A stretch of DNA of 64,000 bases from an uncultured Acidimicrobiales bacterium (GCA_938041035.1 CALHYX010000023.1:62001-126000); one strand, 5' to 3'; numbered from the stretch's first letter, positions 7,803 to 17,179 are shown. A program made the numbers and translations. The notes: generated by a model not told the origin, from the sequence alone.

Positions 7803-9778
7803 ACGGGACCATCGGGTTCCTGGCGGTGATCACCGGCTTCGCCGCATCCGCGGTCGGTGCCGGGGCGCTGTTGTACGGGATCACCAGCCGCCGAGCCGAG
7901 GTCTCGCGACTGGCGCTGCCCCTGGCGCTGCTCACCCTCGTCGCGAGCATCGTGGCGTTCGTGATGATGGAGATCGCACTGTTCCAGCGCGACTACACCA
8001 TCTTGTTCGTGGCCGAACAGGGCAGCCCGAACACGCCGACGTTGTACAACTTCGCCGCGTTGTGGTCGGCCCTCGAGGGCTCGATCCTGTTGTGGTCGCT
8101 CGTGCTCGCCGGCTATCTGGGCCTCATCGCGGTGAAGTTCCGCCGTCGTCTCGATGACCCCCTGGTCGGGTGGGCGCTGCTGACCATCTTCGTGGTCACC
8201 GCCTTCTTCTTCTATCTGATGACCGGCCCGGCCAACCCGTTCCAGAGCTTCTCGCCGCCGGTCGGGTTCGAGGGCGACGGGCCCAACCCGTTGCTGCAGA
8301 ACCACCCGCTGATGGCGTTTCACCCACCGGTGCTCTATGTCGGGTACGTCGGGTTCACCGTGCCGTTTGCGTTCGCGATCGCCGCTCTGGTCACCGGTCG
8401 GTTGGGCGAGGGGTGGCTGGTCGAGGTACGCCGCTGGAGCCTCATCGCCTGGGCCTTTCTCACCGTGGGCATCGTGCTCGGTTCGTGGTGGAGCTACGAG
8501 GTACTCGGCTGGGGTGGCTACTGGGCGTGGGACCCGGTCGAGAACGCATCGTTCCTGCCCTGGCTCACGGGCACGGCGTTTCTGCACTCGGTGATGGTGC
8601 AGGAGCGGCGCGGCATGCTGCGCGTGTGGAATCTCTCCCTCGTCTGCTCGACCTTCGCGCTCACCATTCTCGGGACGTTTCTCACCCGATCCGGCGTGCT
8701 CGATTCGGTCCATGCGTTCTCCGAGAGCGACATCGGTCCCATCCTGCTCGGCTTCTTCGCCGTGATCTCGCTGGTCACCGTCGGGCTCATCGCCTGGCGG
8801 GGCGACCGGTTGCGGTCCACCGGCCGCATCGATTCCCCGTTGTCGCGCGAAGGGGCGTTCCTCGCCAACAACGTCTTGTTCGGCGGGTTCGCGTTCGTCG
8901 TGCTGCTCGGCACGGTATTCCCGCTCATCGTCGAGTCGATCAACGGCAACCGCATCTCGGTGGGCAATCCGTACTTCGATCGCATGACGGCGCCGATCGG
9001 GTTCACGCTGCTGTTCCTCATGGCGGTCGCCCCGGCGTTGCCGTGGCGAAAGGCCAGTGGCGAACTGTTGTCGAAGCGACTGCTGGTCCCCGCCTGGTTC
9101 GGCGTCGGCGCACTGATCCTCTCGGTGGTCGTCGGCGCCCGCGGCGCCCAGCCGCTGTTGGCGTTCGCCCTCGGCGGGTTCGCCGCGGGGGCGGCGTTTC
9201 GTCAGCTCGCCCTGGCCACCCGCCGCCAGGGTTGGCGCGGTCTCGTCGGGCGCACGAACGGCGGGATGATCGTGCACATCGGCGTGATTCTGATCGCGGT
9301 GGCCTACGCCGCCAGTTCGTCCTATGTGCGCCAGGCCGAGTTCGCCCTGACGGTCGGCGACACCGGGTCGGTGGCGGGCCACGAGGTCGAGTTCCTCGGG
9401 CTCGAGCAGATCGACCGGCCGGATCGTTCCACCACCGTCGCCCGCGTTCGGGTCGACGACGACGGGGTGTACGCACCGGGCATCTCGACCTTCCCCGGCG
9501 GCACCCAGACCATCGGCACGCCCTCGGTTCGCACCTCGTTCACCAACGATGTGTCGCTGTCGTTGCTCGACATCGAAAGCAGCGATGAAGTCCTGCTGCG
9601 CGTCACCGTGCAGCCGCTGATCCAGTGGCTGTGGCTGGGCGGCGGGCTGATGGCCGTCGGCACCATCTTCGCGGCGTTCCCCGGCTCGCGACGCCGCCCG
9701 ACCGCACCCGCGTCGGCCCTTCCGGCACGGGGCGCGGAGGAACAGGACGCGGAGGAACAGGTGTCGGTGCCGTCGTGA
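7799..9778 (+). CDS. ccmF: CcmF, cytochrome c heme lyase subunit
   Basis: A 659-residue polytopic membrane protein that, with CcmH and CcmG, ligates heme to apocytochrome c. The WWD domain reads GWGGYWAWDPVENAS at about residue 238. Conserved His candidates lie in ENHPLMAFHPPVLY and in GTAFLHSVMV. About 14-15 hydrophobic segments are visible. The start is GTG 7799, overlapping the ccmE stop. The C-terminus ends in a short charged tail that overlaps the start of ccmG by 4 bases. Confidence 0.93.
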   Translation: MNGTIGFLAVITGFAASAVGAGALLYGITSRRAEVSRLALPLALLTLVASIVAFVMMEIALFQRDYTILFVAEQGSPNTPTLYNFAALWSALEGSILLWSLVLAGYLGLIAVKFRRRLDDPLVGWALLTIFVVTAFFFYLMTGPANPFQSFSPPVGFEGDGPNPLLQNHPLMAFHPPVLYVGYVGFTVPFAFAIAALVTGRLGEGWLVEVRRWSLIAWAFLTVGIVLGSWWSYEVLGWGGYWAWDPVENASFLPWLTGTAFLHSVMVQERRGMLRVWNLSLVCSTFALTILGTFLTRSGVLDSVHAFSESDIGPILLGFFAVISLVTVGLIAWRGDRLRSTGRIDSPLSREGAFLANNVLFGGFAFVVLLGTVFPLIVESINGNRISVGNPYFDRMTAPIGFTLLFLMAVAPALPWRKASGELLSKRLLVPAWFGVGALILSVVVGARGAQPLLAFALGGFAAGAAFRQLALATRRQGWRGLVGRTNGGMIVHIGVILIAVAYAASSSYVRQAEFALTVGDTGSVAGHEVEFLGLEQIDRPDRSTTVARVRVDDDGVYAPGISTFPGGTQTIGTPSVRTSFTNDVSLSLLDIESSDEVLLRVTVQPLIQWLWLGGGLMAVGTIFAAFPGSRRRPTAPASALPARGAEEQDAEEQVSVPS

Positions 9779-10464
9779 GCGACGACGAACCGCGGAGCGA
9801 GGGGTCGGCCGATCCCGCTCTTGATGCCGATGCCAGTACCGATGCCGATGTCGATTCCGGTCCCGAGGGCGATCGGGAGCTCGACCGACCTGATGACCTC
9901 GCGGCACCGGAGCTGAGCGCGCCGCCCAACCGACTCGGGCTCCTCATCGGCATCCCGGTGGCGATCGTCGTGGGTCTGCTGGTCCTGTTGCTCGCCACCA
10001 GCGATCCGGGCACCAATCGCGAGGCCACCTCGCCGCTGATCAACCAGCTGGCGCCCGAGATGATCGGCGTCGACAACGACGGTGTCGACTTCGACCTCGA
10101 CTCCCGCCGGGGCGAGTGGGTCGTCGTGAACTTCTTCGCCACCTGGTGCGGGCCGTGCGTGCGCGAACACCCCGAACTCGTGCGCTTCGATGCCGCCCAT
10201 TCCGAGGGATCCGGAAACCCGGTCGCGGCGTCGGTGGTGAGCGTTGCGTTTGCCGATGAGCCCGACAAGGTGGCGGACTTCTTCCGGGTCAACGGTGGCG
10301 ACTGGCCGGTGTTGCTCGACGACTCCCTGGCCATCGACTGGGCCGTGTCCGGCGTGCCCGAGTCGTTCATCGTCGCCCCCAACGGGCGCGTGGTCGCCAA
10401 GGTTCTCGGCGGGGTCACCGCCGCGGGTCTCGACGGCATCATCGCCGGCTACATCGACGGATAG
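9775..10464 (+). CDS. ccmG: CcmG/DsbE-like thiol-disulfide oxidoreductase
   Basis: A 229-residue membrane-anchored thioredoxin-fold protein that keeps the apocytochrome CXXCH cysteines reduced. An acidic cytoplasmic tail of about 50 residues (Asp/Ala-rich, coded by a GATGCC-like repeat) precedes one membrane helix at residues 53-74. The thioredoxin domain has the active site WCGPC (Cys125, Cys128), and the cis-Pro region reads SGVPESF. Starts at GTG 9775, 4 bases before the ccmF stop. The long acidic N-terminal tail is unusual for the family. Confidence 0.88.
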   Translation: MSDDEPRSEGSADPALDADASTDADVDSGPEGDRELDRPDDLAAPELSAPPNRLGLLIGIPVAIVVGLLVLLLATSDPGTNREATSPLINQLAPEMIGVDNDGVDFDLDSRRGEWVVVNFFATWCGPCVREHPELVRFDAAHSEGSGNPVAASVVSVAFADEPDKVADFFRVNGGDWPVLLDDSLAIDWAVSGVPESFIVAPNGRVVAKVLGGVTAAGLDGIIAGYIDG

Positions 10465-10466
10465 CC

Positions 10467-11018
10467 GTGGCCGACGTGTCCCCTGACCTGCCGTCGAATC
10501 TCACCCGTGATGCCGCGCGATCGCGCGCCTCGCTGCTCAACCGCCGTTCCGTGGGTTGGCTCGGGGTGCTCGTCATTGGACTCGGGGTGTTTCTCTTCGG
10601 CGCCAGCGGGGAGGGTCCGCCGGAAACCAACGCCGATCGGGCGTACGGGTTGTCGAATCGTTACGCCTGCCCGGTGTGTCAGGGCCAGTCGGTCGCCGAG
10701 AGCGACGTGCCGATCGCCCGCACCATCCGGGCCGAAGTGCGCCGCCGCGTCGACGACGGCCAGACCGACGACGAGATCACCGCCTATCTGACCGGTCGTT
10801 TCGGCGACGACATCGATCTCAACCCAAGCGCTTCGGGCGTTACCGGGCTGATCTGGATCCTTCCCGTGGTGGCGGCCGTGGGGGCGGTGGCGGCGCTCGC
10901 GATGGTGTTTCGCCGTTGGCAACAGGTACCGGTCGCCCAGGCGAGCGCGGCCGACCGCGATCTGGTCGAGCGATCGCGTCGGTCGGCGACCGATGACCCC
11001 GGGGGCGGCACGGGCTGA
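10467..11018 (+). CDS. ccmH: CcmH, apocytochrome c thioreductase
   Basis: A 183-residue CcmH/NrfF-type protein. One N-terminal hydrophobic segment (about 28-47) is followed by the redox motif YACPVCQGQSV (Cys68, Cys71), the counterpart of the family's LRCxxCQ, then a three-helix domain and a second membrane helix (about 125-147). The start GTG lies 2 bases after the ccmG stop. The 3' end overlaps the next gene by one base. Together with CcmG it prepares thiols for CcmF. Confidence 0.88.
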   Translation: MADVSPDLPSNLTRDAARSRASLLNRRSVGWLGVLVIGLGVFLFGASGEGPPETNADRAYGLSNRYACPVCQGQSVAESDVPIARTIRAEVRRRVDDGQTDDEITAYLTGRFGDDIDLNPSASGVTGLIWILPVVAAVGAVAALAMVFRRWQQVPVAQASAADRDLVERSRRSATDDPGGGTG

Positions 11019-12097
11019 TGGGCGTGCGCCGGCTCGACCTGGATGAACTGGCCGCGTTGGAGGACCAGCGCGACCACCTGTTGACCTCGATCGAGGATCT
11101 CGAGGCCGAATTCGAGGCCGGGGACATCAGCGACGACGACTACGAGACGCTGCGCGATGACTACACGGCGCGGGCGGCGTCGGTGATCCGGGCGGTGGAG
11201 TCGGGTCAGGCCCGGCTGCGAACGGAGAAGACGCCAACCTCGAGGCTCAGGACCGCCGGGTGGGTGGTCGGGCTCACCGGGTTCGCCGTGGTGGCCGGAT
11301 TCCTGATCGCGCAGGCGGCGGGTACGCGCGGGTCCAACCAGGTGGGCAGCGGCGAAGTTCGCCAGACCGAGCGGGGTCTGTTGTTCGAGGCGCAGGAATC
11401 GGCGGCGGCGGGGGAGTACGACGCAGCGATCGAGACCTACACCGAGGTGATCGACGTGTCGCCGGCGAACGTCGAGGCGTTCACGTACCGGGGCTGGATG
11501 CACTGGCAAAACGGCGATGCCGACGCGGCGATCGACGACCTCGAGGAGGCGGTGGCGCTGGATCCCCTTTCGCCGGATGCCCGGGCGTTCCGCAGCGTGA
11601 TCGCGGTGAACCAGGGTCGGGCCGACGATGCGGCGGCCGAGTTGGCCGCGTTCTACCGGAGCGACCCGCCGGATCAGATGATCGGGCTGGTGGCCGCGGG
11701 CCGGTTGCGGGAACGGACGGCGGAGGAGCTGGCATCGCAGGGGCGGATCCTCGACTCGTTGACCTTCACCCAGACCATGCTCGATCTGCGGCCCGGCGAT
11801 GTCGACATGCTTTCGTACCGCGGGTGGGTGCTCGCCCGCGCCGGCGCTGAAGCCAGCGCGGCGGACACCCCTGAAGCCGAACCGTTGTTGGCGTCGGCCG
11901 AAGAGTGGCTCGATCAGGCGGTGGAGGCCGACCCGAACCATGCCGACACCCGGGTGTTCCGGGCGTTCCTGTTCCGGTTTCTCGAGCGGCTCGACGAGGC
12001 CCGAGCCGAGTTGGCCGCCTACGACGCGCTCGAAGCGCCGGTGGGGTATCTCGACGAGCTCATCGCCGGCCAGCAGCTGCGCGAATCACTGTCCTGA
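11018..12097 (+). CDS. CcmI-like TPR protein
   Basis: A 359-residue protein closing the ccm operon. It has an acidic N-terminal region that looks helical or coiled (residues 5-70), one membrane segment (about 84-103) and several TPR-like repeats, for example AAAGEYDAAIETYTEVIDVS and the EAFTYRGWMHWQNGD repeat. CcmI/CycH proteins use TPRs to hold apocytochrome c for CcmF, and the position after ccmH supports that role here. The sequence match is general, so another TPR scaffold function cannot be excluded. Confidence 0.7.
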   Translation: MGVRRLDLDELAALEDQRDHLLTSIEDLEAEFEAGDISDDDYETLRDDYTARAASVIRAVESGQARLRTEKTPTSRLRTAGWVVGLTGFAVVAGFLIAQAAGTRGSNQVGSGEVRQTERGLLFEAQESAAAGEYDAAIETYTEVIDVSPANVEAFTYRGWMHWQNGDADAAIDDLEEAVALDPLSPDARAFRSVIAVNQGRADDAAAELAAFYRSDPPDQMIGLVAAGRLRERTAEELASQGRILDSLTFTQTMLDLRPGDVDMLSYRGWVLARAGAEASAADTPEAEPLLASAEEWLDQAVEADPNHADTRVFRAFLFRFLERLDEARAELAAYDALEAPVGYLDELIAGQQLRESLS

Positions 12098-12110
12098 GCC
12101 GGGCGAACCG

Positions 12111-12725
12111 TCAGCCGATGGCGGCGAGGTCGCGGTGCGAGCGTTGTTCGATGACGGCATCGACGACGCCGTAGGCCACGGCATCGGCGCCTCGGACGAT
12201 GTAGTCCCGCTCGATGTCGGCGGCGACGCGGTCGAGGGGTTGGCCGGTGTGTTCGGCGAGCAGCTCCTCGATCTTGGATCGGGCATGCAGCATCTCGGCG
12301 ACCTGGATCTGCATGTCGGAGGTCTGACCCTGGGCGCCACCGTGGGGTTGGTGCATCAGCACGCGGGCGTTGGGCAGCGTCAGGCGTTTGCCCGGGGTTC
12401 CGGCCGCGAGCAGGACGGCAGCCCACGATGCGGCCTGGCCGACACAGATGGTGGCGACGTCGGGGGCGATGTACTGCATCGTGTCGTAGATACCGAAGCC
12501 GGCGGTGACCGACCCGCCGGGGCTGTTGATGTAGAGGCTGATGTCGGCGTCGGCGTCCTGGGATTCGAGATGCAGAAGCTGGCCGATGATCAGGTTGGCG
12601 CTGGCGTCGTCGATCTGGGTACCGAGAAAGACGACCCGATCGGCGAGTAGGCGGGAGTACAGATCGAAGGAGCGTTCGCCGCGGGTGGTCTGCTCGATCA
12701 CGGTGGGGACGAGGTAGCTGCTCAT
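12111..12725 (-). CDS. clpP: ClpP-family serine protease
   Basis: A 204-residue ClpP peptidase subunit that degrades proteins delivered by Clp ATPases. The catalytic Ser is in [10 protein letters not shown] (most ClpPs have Met or Gly where this has Trp), the catalytic His in [13 protein letters not shown], and the Asp in AADIERDY. The oligomerisation segment [12 protein letters not shown] is intact. The start ATG 12725 has GGAGG 5 bases upstream. It stands alone, without a neighbouring clpX or second clpP, and is convergent with the ccm operon. Confidence 0.93.
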   Translation of the reverse strand: MSSYLVPTVIEQTTRGERSFDLYSRLLADRVVFLGTQIDDASANLIIGQLLHLESQDADADISLYINSPGGSVTAGFGIYDTMQYIAPDVATICVGQAASWAAVLLAAGTPGKRLTLPNARVLMHQPHGGAQGQTSDMQIQVAEMLHARSKIEELLAEHTGQPLDRVAADIERDYIVRGADAVAYGVVDAVIEQRSHRDLAAIG

Positions 12726-12744
12726 GGAACCTCCGGAGATAACC

Positions 12745-12762
12745 CGCAACCGAATGATTGCG
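12745..12762. promoter_or_regulatory. Inverted-repeat operator, site 1
   Basis: CGCAACCGAATGATTGCG, an interrupted palindrome (CGCAA-N8-TTGCG), lies between divergent clpP and the SRPBCC/ArsR pair. It shares 13 of 16 bases with a second site at 12803-12818, 57 bases centre to centre. The ArsR protein encoded at 13295 is the natural candidate to bind it. Confidence 0.55.
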
Positions 12763-12802
12763 TTAGTGGATGTGACGAGTATGGCGGGAGTTCGACAAAC
12801 AA

Positions 12803-12818
12803 GCAACTCAATGGTTGC
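12803..12818. promoter_or_regulatory. Inverted-repeat operator, site 2
   Basis: GCAACTCAATGGTTGC, an interrupted palindrome (GCAAC-N6-GTTGC), lies 31 bases upstream of the SRPBCC start. It is related in sequence to site 1 at 12745. The position fits repression of the SRPBCC-arsR transcript, the usual ArsR autoregulation. Confidence 0.55.
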
Positions 12819-12848
12819 GCAATGGGCGTGGTCGTCTATGGTGGAGCC

Positions 12849-13298
12849 ATGGCCGACGAATCGTCCCCGACCACCAACGACCGCAACGGATCGACGTTCT
12901 CCGAGTCGATCGAGCTCCCCGAACAACCCGAACGGGTGTGGGAGCTCTTCGCCGATCCCGTGCTCGTCGAACGCTGGCTCGGGGCCGGATCCATCGTCGA
13001 GCTGGTCCCCGGCGGGTCGGTGGTCACCCCCGACATCGCGTCGGGTCAGCCCAAGATCGGTCGGGTGGACACCATCGATGTCGCCCGCCGCCTCGAGTTC
13101 ACCTGGAGCGATACCGGCGCCGCCGGGCCCTCCCCGGAGCGGCGCGTCACGTTCGAGCTCGAACCCACCGAGACGGGAACCCGGCTCACCGTCACCGAAG
13201 CGTCGATGAACACTGCGCTCAGCGCCACCACCGCCGATGCCTGGTCGTGGCGATTCGCCCTGTTCGCGGTTGCGGCCTCCCTCGCCGTCGTCCGGTGA
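12849..13298 (+). CDS. SRPBCC/AHSA1-type ligand-binding protein
   Basis: A 149-residue START-like (AHSA1 family) protein, recognised by the pattern [20 protein letters not shown] and VERWLGAGS near the N-terminus and the closing [19 protein letters not shown] helix. These small proteins bind hydrophobic ligands; no ligand can be named here. It overlaps the ArsR gene by 4 bases (GTGA), a very common pairing of an ArsR regulator with an AHSA1 protein. ATG 12849 was chosen over an upstream GTG because the family starts close to here. Confidence 0.8.
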   Translation: MADESSPTTNDRNGSTFSESIELPEQPERVWELFADPVLVERWLGAGSIVELVPGGSVVTPDIASGQPKIGRVDTIDVARRLEFTWSDTGAAGPSPERRVTFELEPTETGTRLTVTEASMNTALSATTADAWSWRFALFAVAASLAVVR

Positions 13299-13651
13299 GC
13301 AGCGCTGCTGGTTCGGCCCGTGGCGGCGACATCGCCCCGGTCTTTGCCGCCCTCGGCGACCCGACCAGGCGCCAGATCGTCGAGCTGCTGATGGCCGCGG
13401 AGTTCGCCACCGCCACGGGGTTGGCCGGCCGCCTCGACATCAGCCGCCAGGCCGTCGCCAAACATCTCGGTCTGCTGGCCGATGCCGGGTTGGCCGCGTC
13501 GCAACGGGTGGGCCGCGAAACCCGATTCGTGGCGTGCGTCGAACCCCTGGTCGAGGTCACCCGGTGGGTCGATCTCCAACAACAACAGTGGGATACCCGG
13601 CTCGGTCTGATGCGACGGGCGCTCGCCGACCGGCCGCTCGAGGCCCCGTGA
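13295..13651 (+). CDS. ArsR-family transcriptional regulator
   Basis: A 118-residue winged-helix repressor. The core reads [17 protein letters not shown], then the recognition helix region [19 protein letters not shown]. There is no Cys-based metal site (only one Cys, in FVACVEP), so it is probably not a metal sensor and may respond to the ligand of its SRPBCC partner. The GTG start overlaps the upstream stop, making this a two-gene operon. The inverted repeats at 12745 and 12803 are likely its operators. Confidence 0.85.
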   Translation: MSSAAGSARGGDIAPVFAALGDPTRRQIVELLMAAEFATATGLAGRLDISRQAVAKHLGLLADAGLAASQRVGRETRFVACVEPLVEVTRWVDLQQQQWDTRLGLMRRALADRPLEAP

Positions 13652-13660
13652 CCGCGGACC

Positions 13661-16180
13661 TCAGTCGTCGGCGGTGGAACGTTCGTGGGTCCGGCGGGCC
13701 GCCATCCAGTCGAGAATGCGATTCTGGGGCATCGGCCGACCGAACCAGTACCCCTGGGCGACGTCGCAACCAAGCTCGCGCAATCGGTTGAGCGTCGCCT
13801 GGTCCTCAACGCCTTCAGCGCACACCGAAACCCCGAGGTTGTGGCCCAGATCGATCATCGAGCGCACGATCACCGCATCGCTGCGGTTGTGCATCATGCC
13901 GTTGACGAACTGCTGGTCGATCTTGAGTTCGGAGAGCGGCAGCGACCGCAGGTGGCTGAACGACGAATAGCCGGTGCCGAAGTCATCGATGGCGATGCTC
14001 ACCCCGAGTTCGGCGATCTCGCCGAGCGTGCGGTGCAGAACGCCCGTGTGGTCGATCACCTCGGATTCGGTGAGCTCGACCATGAGGCGCTCCGCGCCGA
14101 GCCCCCGCATCGCGAGTTCGGTCTCGATGCGCTCGGCCAGGTCGAGCTGGCGCAGGTTCACCGCCGAGAGGTTGACCGCGAATTGGAGATCAGGGGTGGC
14201 CTGGGCGGCCAGGTCGAGCGTCTGTTCGAGGGCCTGCTGGGCGAGCTCGTCGAGTAGGCCGGCGATGCCCACGACATCGAGAAAGTTGACCGGGGTCAAC
14301 ATGCCGCGGGTGGGGTGCGCCCACCGGATGAGCGCCTCGGCGCCGATCGCCCGGTCGTCGTTCAGCGAGATCTTGGGCTGGAAGAACGGCATGAACTGAC
14401 GGCGTTCGATCGCGGTGGGCAGGTCGGCCACCAGGTCGAGCTGGTCGCCCGAGCTGGCGAGCGAGCGGTCGTAGAACCGATGGGTCACCCGAGCGCGCTT
14501 CGATTCGTACATGGCGATGTCGGCGTACTGAAAGAGCGTTTCGGCTTCGGTGGCGTGTCTCGGCGCCAACGCAACGCCAATGCTGGCGCTCGAGCCGATC
14601 ATGGCGTTGCCGATCACCGCGGTCTCGCGACACGACGTACTGATCCGGTCGACGATCGTTTCGATCTCGTGCTGGTCGACGTCGTTCAACAGCACGGCGA
14701 ACTCGTCGCCGCCGAGCCGGGCGACGACGTGGCGCCCGGTGACGATGGCCGCCAGACGCTTGCTCATGATCTTCAGGAGTTCGTCCCCGGTCAGGTGGCC
14801 GAGCGTGTCGTTGATGTCCTTGAACCGGTTGAGGTCGATCATCAACAGGGCGAGCGGACGCCCGGTTTCGAGCGCGGCGCGCACCGCCGCCATCATCTCC
14901 ATGCGGTTGGGCAGGTTGGTGAGCGCGTCGTGGCTGGCCTGAAAGCGCACCAGGGCGTTCGAACGCTCGCGGGTCGACACGTCCTCGATGAGCACCACCC
15001 CGGTACCGTCGGGCAATCCGAACACCTCGAGGTCGATGTAGCGAACCTCCCCGGCGCTCTCTACGCCGATCGACTCGATGACGGCGGAGTCGAGCCCCCC
15101 GTCGAACTCGGCAAACGCCGACGCGATCTCGGCATTTTCGGCGAGGTGCGGGAGCGCCCGGCGCAGCGAGGCCGACGGATCGCGCAGATCGGGGGTGTCG
15201 AGCCATGCGGGTGCGTTGGAGATGCTGAGAATGGGGGAGTCGAGGCCCAACTCGGGTCGGGCGAGCACGATCACCATCGCCGACATGTGGCGCACGATCT
15301 CCTGTTGGCGTTCGAGGCGCAGCTCGTTGATGCGCGAGCTGGTGATGTCGATGGTGACCCCGCGCAGGACCGGGCCGTTCGTCGACGTGGCCCGCTCCAC
15401 GCGGTCGCGCAGCCAGATCCACGTGCCGTCACCGTGCCGGAAGCGGTAGCTGAGCTGGAAGGTGGCCGAATGGCGGGCGAGACGGTCCTGGAACCGCATC
15501 TGGTCCTCGGGATGCACCCGGCTGTGGAAGCCCTCGTCCATCAACTCGTCGGCGGTGATCCCCAGAAAGTCGCCGCAGTGGCCGACGACGGACAACACCT
15601 GGCCGCTGCGGGCGTCGGCCTCCCAGAGAATCAGCGGGAGCGAGCCGAGCACGGAGTCGACCCGCTGGGTCGAGCGTTGCTCTCGGTCGAGCTTCTGGCG
15701 CGCCCCGACGACGAGTGCGGGCAGGTACAACCCGCCGACCGCCAGCATGGGCACCGCTCCCGAGACGTCGCGCAGCAGTGCCACCAACGTCATCGAACTC
15801 AGGCTGAACACGCCGAGGGTGAGCGTCCACCGGCCGGGCAGGAAGGCGACCGCTCCGCCGGTGTTGAGCATCTGAAAGAGGATGGCGGCGGGCCAGACAG
15901 TCGGTTCGATCGCGGCCACCGTGGCCGCGGTTGCGAGGGCGAGCAGGTCGAGCCAGCCGGCGGGGTTCGGCACGCCGACCACCCGGCGAACCAGGTAGTG
16001 CGATGGCAACACGATCGCGAGCAGCACGGCGACGATGACCACGCGTTTGTCGCCGACGGAGGGGACGAGGGCCGCCGCCACGGCCATACCGATGACCATC
16101 GCGATGCGAACGTTGAACTGCCGACGGTCGAACTGGGCGCCGCGCTCGGCGCCGGGACTCGATTCGGTACGGCTGGTCAC
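13661..16180 (-). CDS. Membrane PAS-GGDEF-EAL cyclic-di-GMP protein
   Basis: An 839-residue signalling protein that can both make and break cyclic di-GMP. The N-terminal 170 residues form a membrane region of 6-7 helices. A PAS/PAC segment follows (RFRHGDGTWIWLRD marks its end). The GGDEF domain keeps RLGGDEFAVLL. The EAL domain keeps GAEALIRW, the DDFGTGYSSFSHL motif and LKIDQQFV, so both activities look intact. I chose GTG 16180; the longer reading upstream would run into the next gene's region without family support. It converges with the arsR gene, 9 bases apart. The sensory input is not identifiable. Confidence 0.9.
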   Translation of the reverse strand: MTSRTESSPGAERGAQFDRRQFNVRIAMVIGMAVAAALVPSVGDKRVVIVAVLLAIVLPSHYLVRRVVGVPNPAGWLDLLALATAATVAAIEPTVWPAAILFQMLNTGGAVAFLPGRWTLTLGVFSLSSMTLVALLRDVSGAVPMLAVGGLYLPALVVGARQKLDREQRSTQRVDSVLGSLPLILWEADARSGQVLSVVGHCGDFLGITADELMDEGFHSRVHPEDQMRFQDRLARHSATFQLSYRFRHGDGTWIWLRDRVERATSTNGPVLRGVTIDITSSRINELRLERQQEIVRHMSAMVIVLARPELGLDSPILSISNAPAWLDTPDLRDPSASLRRALPHLAENAEIASAFAEFDGGLDSAVIESIGVESAGEVRYIDLEVFGLPDGTGVVLIEDVSTRERSNALVRFQASHDALTNLPNRMEMMAAVRAALETGRPLALLMIDLNRFKDINDTLGHLTGDELLKIMSKRLAAIVTGRHVVARLGGDEFAVLLNDVDQHEIETIVDRISTSCRETAVIGNAMIGSSASIGVALAPRHATEAETLFQYADIAMYESKRARVTHRFYDRSLASSGDQLDLVADLPTAIERRQFMPFFQPKISLNDDRAIGAEALIRWAHPTRGMLTPVNFLDVVGIAGLLDELAQQALEQTLDLAAQATPDLQFAVNLSAVNLRQLDLAERIETELAMRGLGAERLMVELTESEVIDHTGVLHRTLGEIAELGVSIAIDDFGTGYSSFSHLRSLPLSELKIDQQFVNGMMHNRSDAVIVRSMIDLGHNLGVSVCAEGVEDQATLNRLRELGCDVAQGYWFGRPMPQNRILDWMAARRTHERSTADD

Positions 16181-16217
16181 CGTACAGATATCGGTCAAAA
16201 ACGGGTAAATGTGATGG

Positions 16218-16700
16218 TCAGACCGCGTTGGTCGGAGTCGATGGGGGAAGGCCGAGGTAGCGGCCTTCGACCACATCGCTGCCGCGCACGTCGAGCCGCC
16301 AGATCGAGCCTTTTTCGCACCCTCGGGCACCGATGGTGCGCATTCCTTCGAACATCAGCGCCCGCACCAGTTCGGGGATCACATCGCCATGGCTGCACAG
16401 GGCGGCTTCGGTGCCGGTGAGTTCGCGAAGAAGTGCCAGCGCCTGGTCCGAGGTAGCGCCTTCGGTCACCCCCGCCGCAGGTTCAACCTCGATGCCGAGG
16501 TCGCGGGCGAGGGGTTCGACGGTTTCGATGCAACGAGTCGCTCGGCTGCTGAGAATCCGTTCGATTCCGGCATCGGCAAGTTCGGTGCGCAGGGCCTCGG
16601 CCTGGCGCCTACCGCGTTCGTCGAGCGGGCGGTCGAAGTCGTCGCCGACCCAGCGGTAGCGGTCGCCGGCGGAGGCGTGACGGATGAGATACAGGGTCAA
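16218..16700 (-). CDS. SixA-type histidine phosphatase
   Basis: A 160-residue phosphoglycerate-mutase-like phosphatase of the SixA group, which removes phosphate from phosphohistidine or small phosphoesters. The catalytic His is in LIRHASAG at residues 6-13, Arg in SSRATRCIET, and the second His in LCSHGDVIPEL. SixA proteins lack the inserted helical domain and are about this length. It lies upstream of the GGDEF-EAL gene in the same direction (gap 37 bases), so the two may be co-transcribed. Confidence 0.85.
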   Translation of the reverse strand: MTLYLIRHASAGDRYRWVGDDFDRPLDERGRRQAEALRTELADAGIERILSSRATRCIETVEPLARDLGIEVEPAAGVTEGATSDQALALLRELTGTEAALCSHGDVIPELVRALMFEGMRTIGARGCEKGSIWRLDVRGSDVVEGRYLGLPPSTPTNAV

Positions 16701-16774
16701 GGCCCCAGAGAGTAGATTGCGGCGGTCCGGGGCGCCGAATCAGCCTCGGGAGACTGCTCCGGGAGGGCCCAGCC

Positions 16775-17179
16775 ATGATCGATTTCGGTGCATCCGACGT
16801 GCGCATTTTCCTGCATCTGCTCGGCGCGGCCGTGTGGATCGGTGGCCAGATCGTCCTCGGTGCTCTGGTTCCCGTGCTGCGGGGGGTCGATCCGGAGGCG
16901 CCTCGGCTGGCCGCTCGCCGGTTCGCCCAGGTCGCGTGGCCGTTCTTCGTCCTGGTGGTCGTCACCGGCATCTGGAACGTGCTCGAGGTCGATCCGGCGA
17001 ACACCACGCTCGGGTATCAGGCCACGTTGGGCATCAAGTTGTTGCTGGTGGCGCTCAGCGGCGTCGCCGCGTTCGTGCATTCGAGCACCGAGAGCCGGGC
17101 GGTTCGCGGCATCACCGGCGGTGGTGCGCTCGTCGCGGGACTCGGCGCGTTCGTCTGTGGCGTGCTGATGGTCGGGTAA
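16775..17179 (+). CDS. CopD-like four-helix membrane protein
   Basis: A 134-residue membrane protein with four hydrophobic segments. The first, FLHLLGAAVWIGGQIVLG, carries the His-x7-Trp pattern shared by CopD/YeaQ-type and protoporphyrinogen-oxidase-like (HemJ) small membrane proteins; a second His is in AAFVHSSTES. Function is unproven: candidates are copper handling or heme-linked redox chemistry. It starts 75 bases from the divergent SixA gene, after GGGAGGGCCCAGCC. Confidence 0.6.
   Translation: MIDFGASDVRIFLHLLGAAVWIGGQIVLGALVPVLRGVDPEAPRLAARRFAQVAWPFFVLVVVTGIWNVLEVDPANTTLGYQATLGIKLLLVALSGVAAFVHSSTESRAVRGITGGGALVAGLGAFVCGVLMVG

Noticed and set aside
7745..9907. A 720-codon open frame on the minus strand across ccmF
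   Set aside because: It is antisense to a clearly conserved CcmF, is rich in Arg/Asp/Gly/Gln without any domain, and reflects the GC codon bias mirror.
12111..12725. Inactive ClpP because of Trp after the catalytic Ser
   Set aside because: The Ser, His and Asp positions are all present; the Trp replaces a variable neighbour residue.
14315..16420. A 701-codon plus-strand open frame opposite the GGDEF-EAL gene
   Set aside because: No recognisable domain; the opposite strand carries intact GGDEF and EAL motifs.
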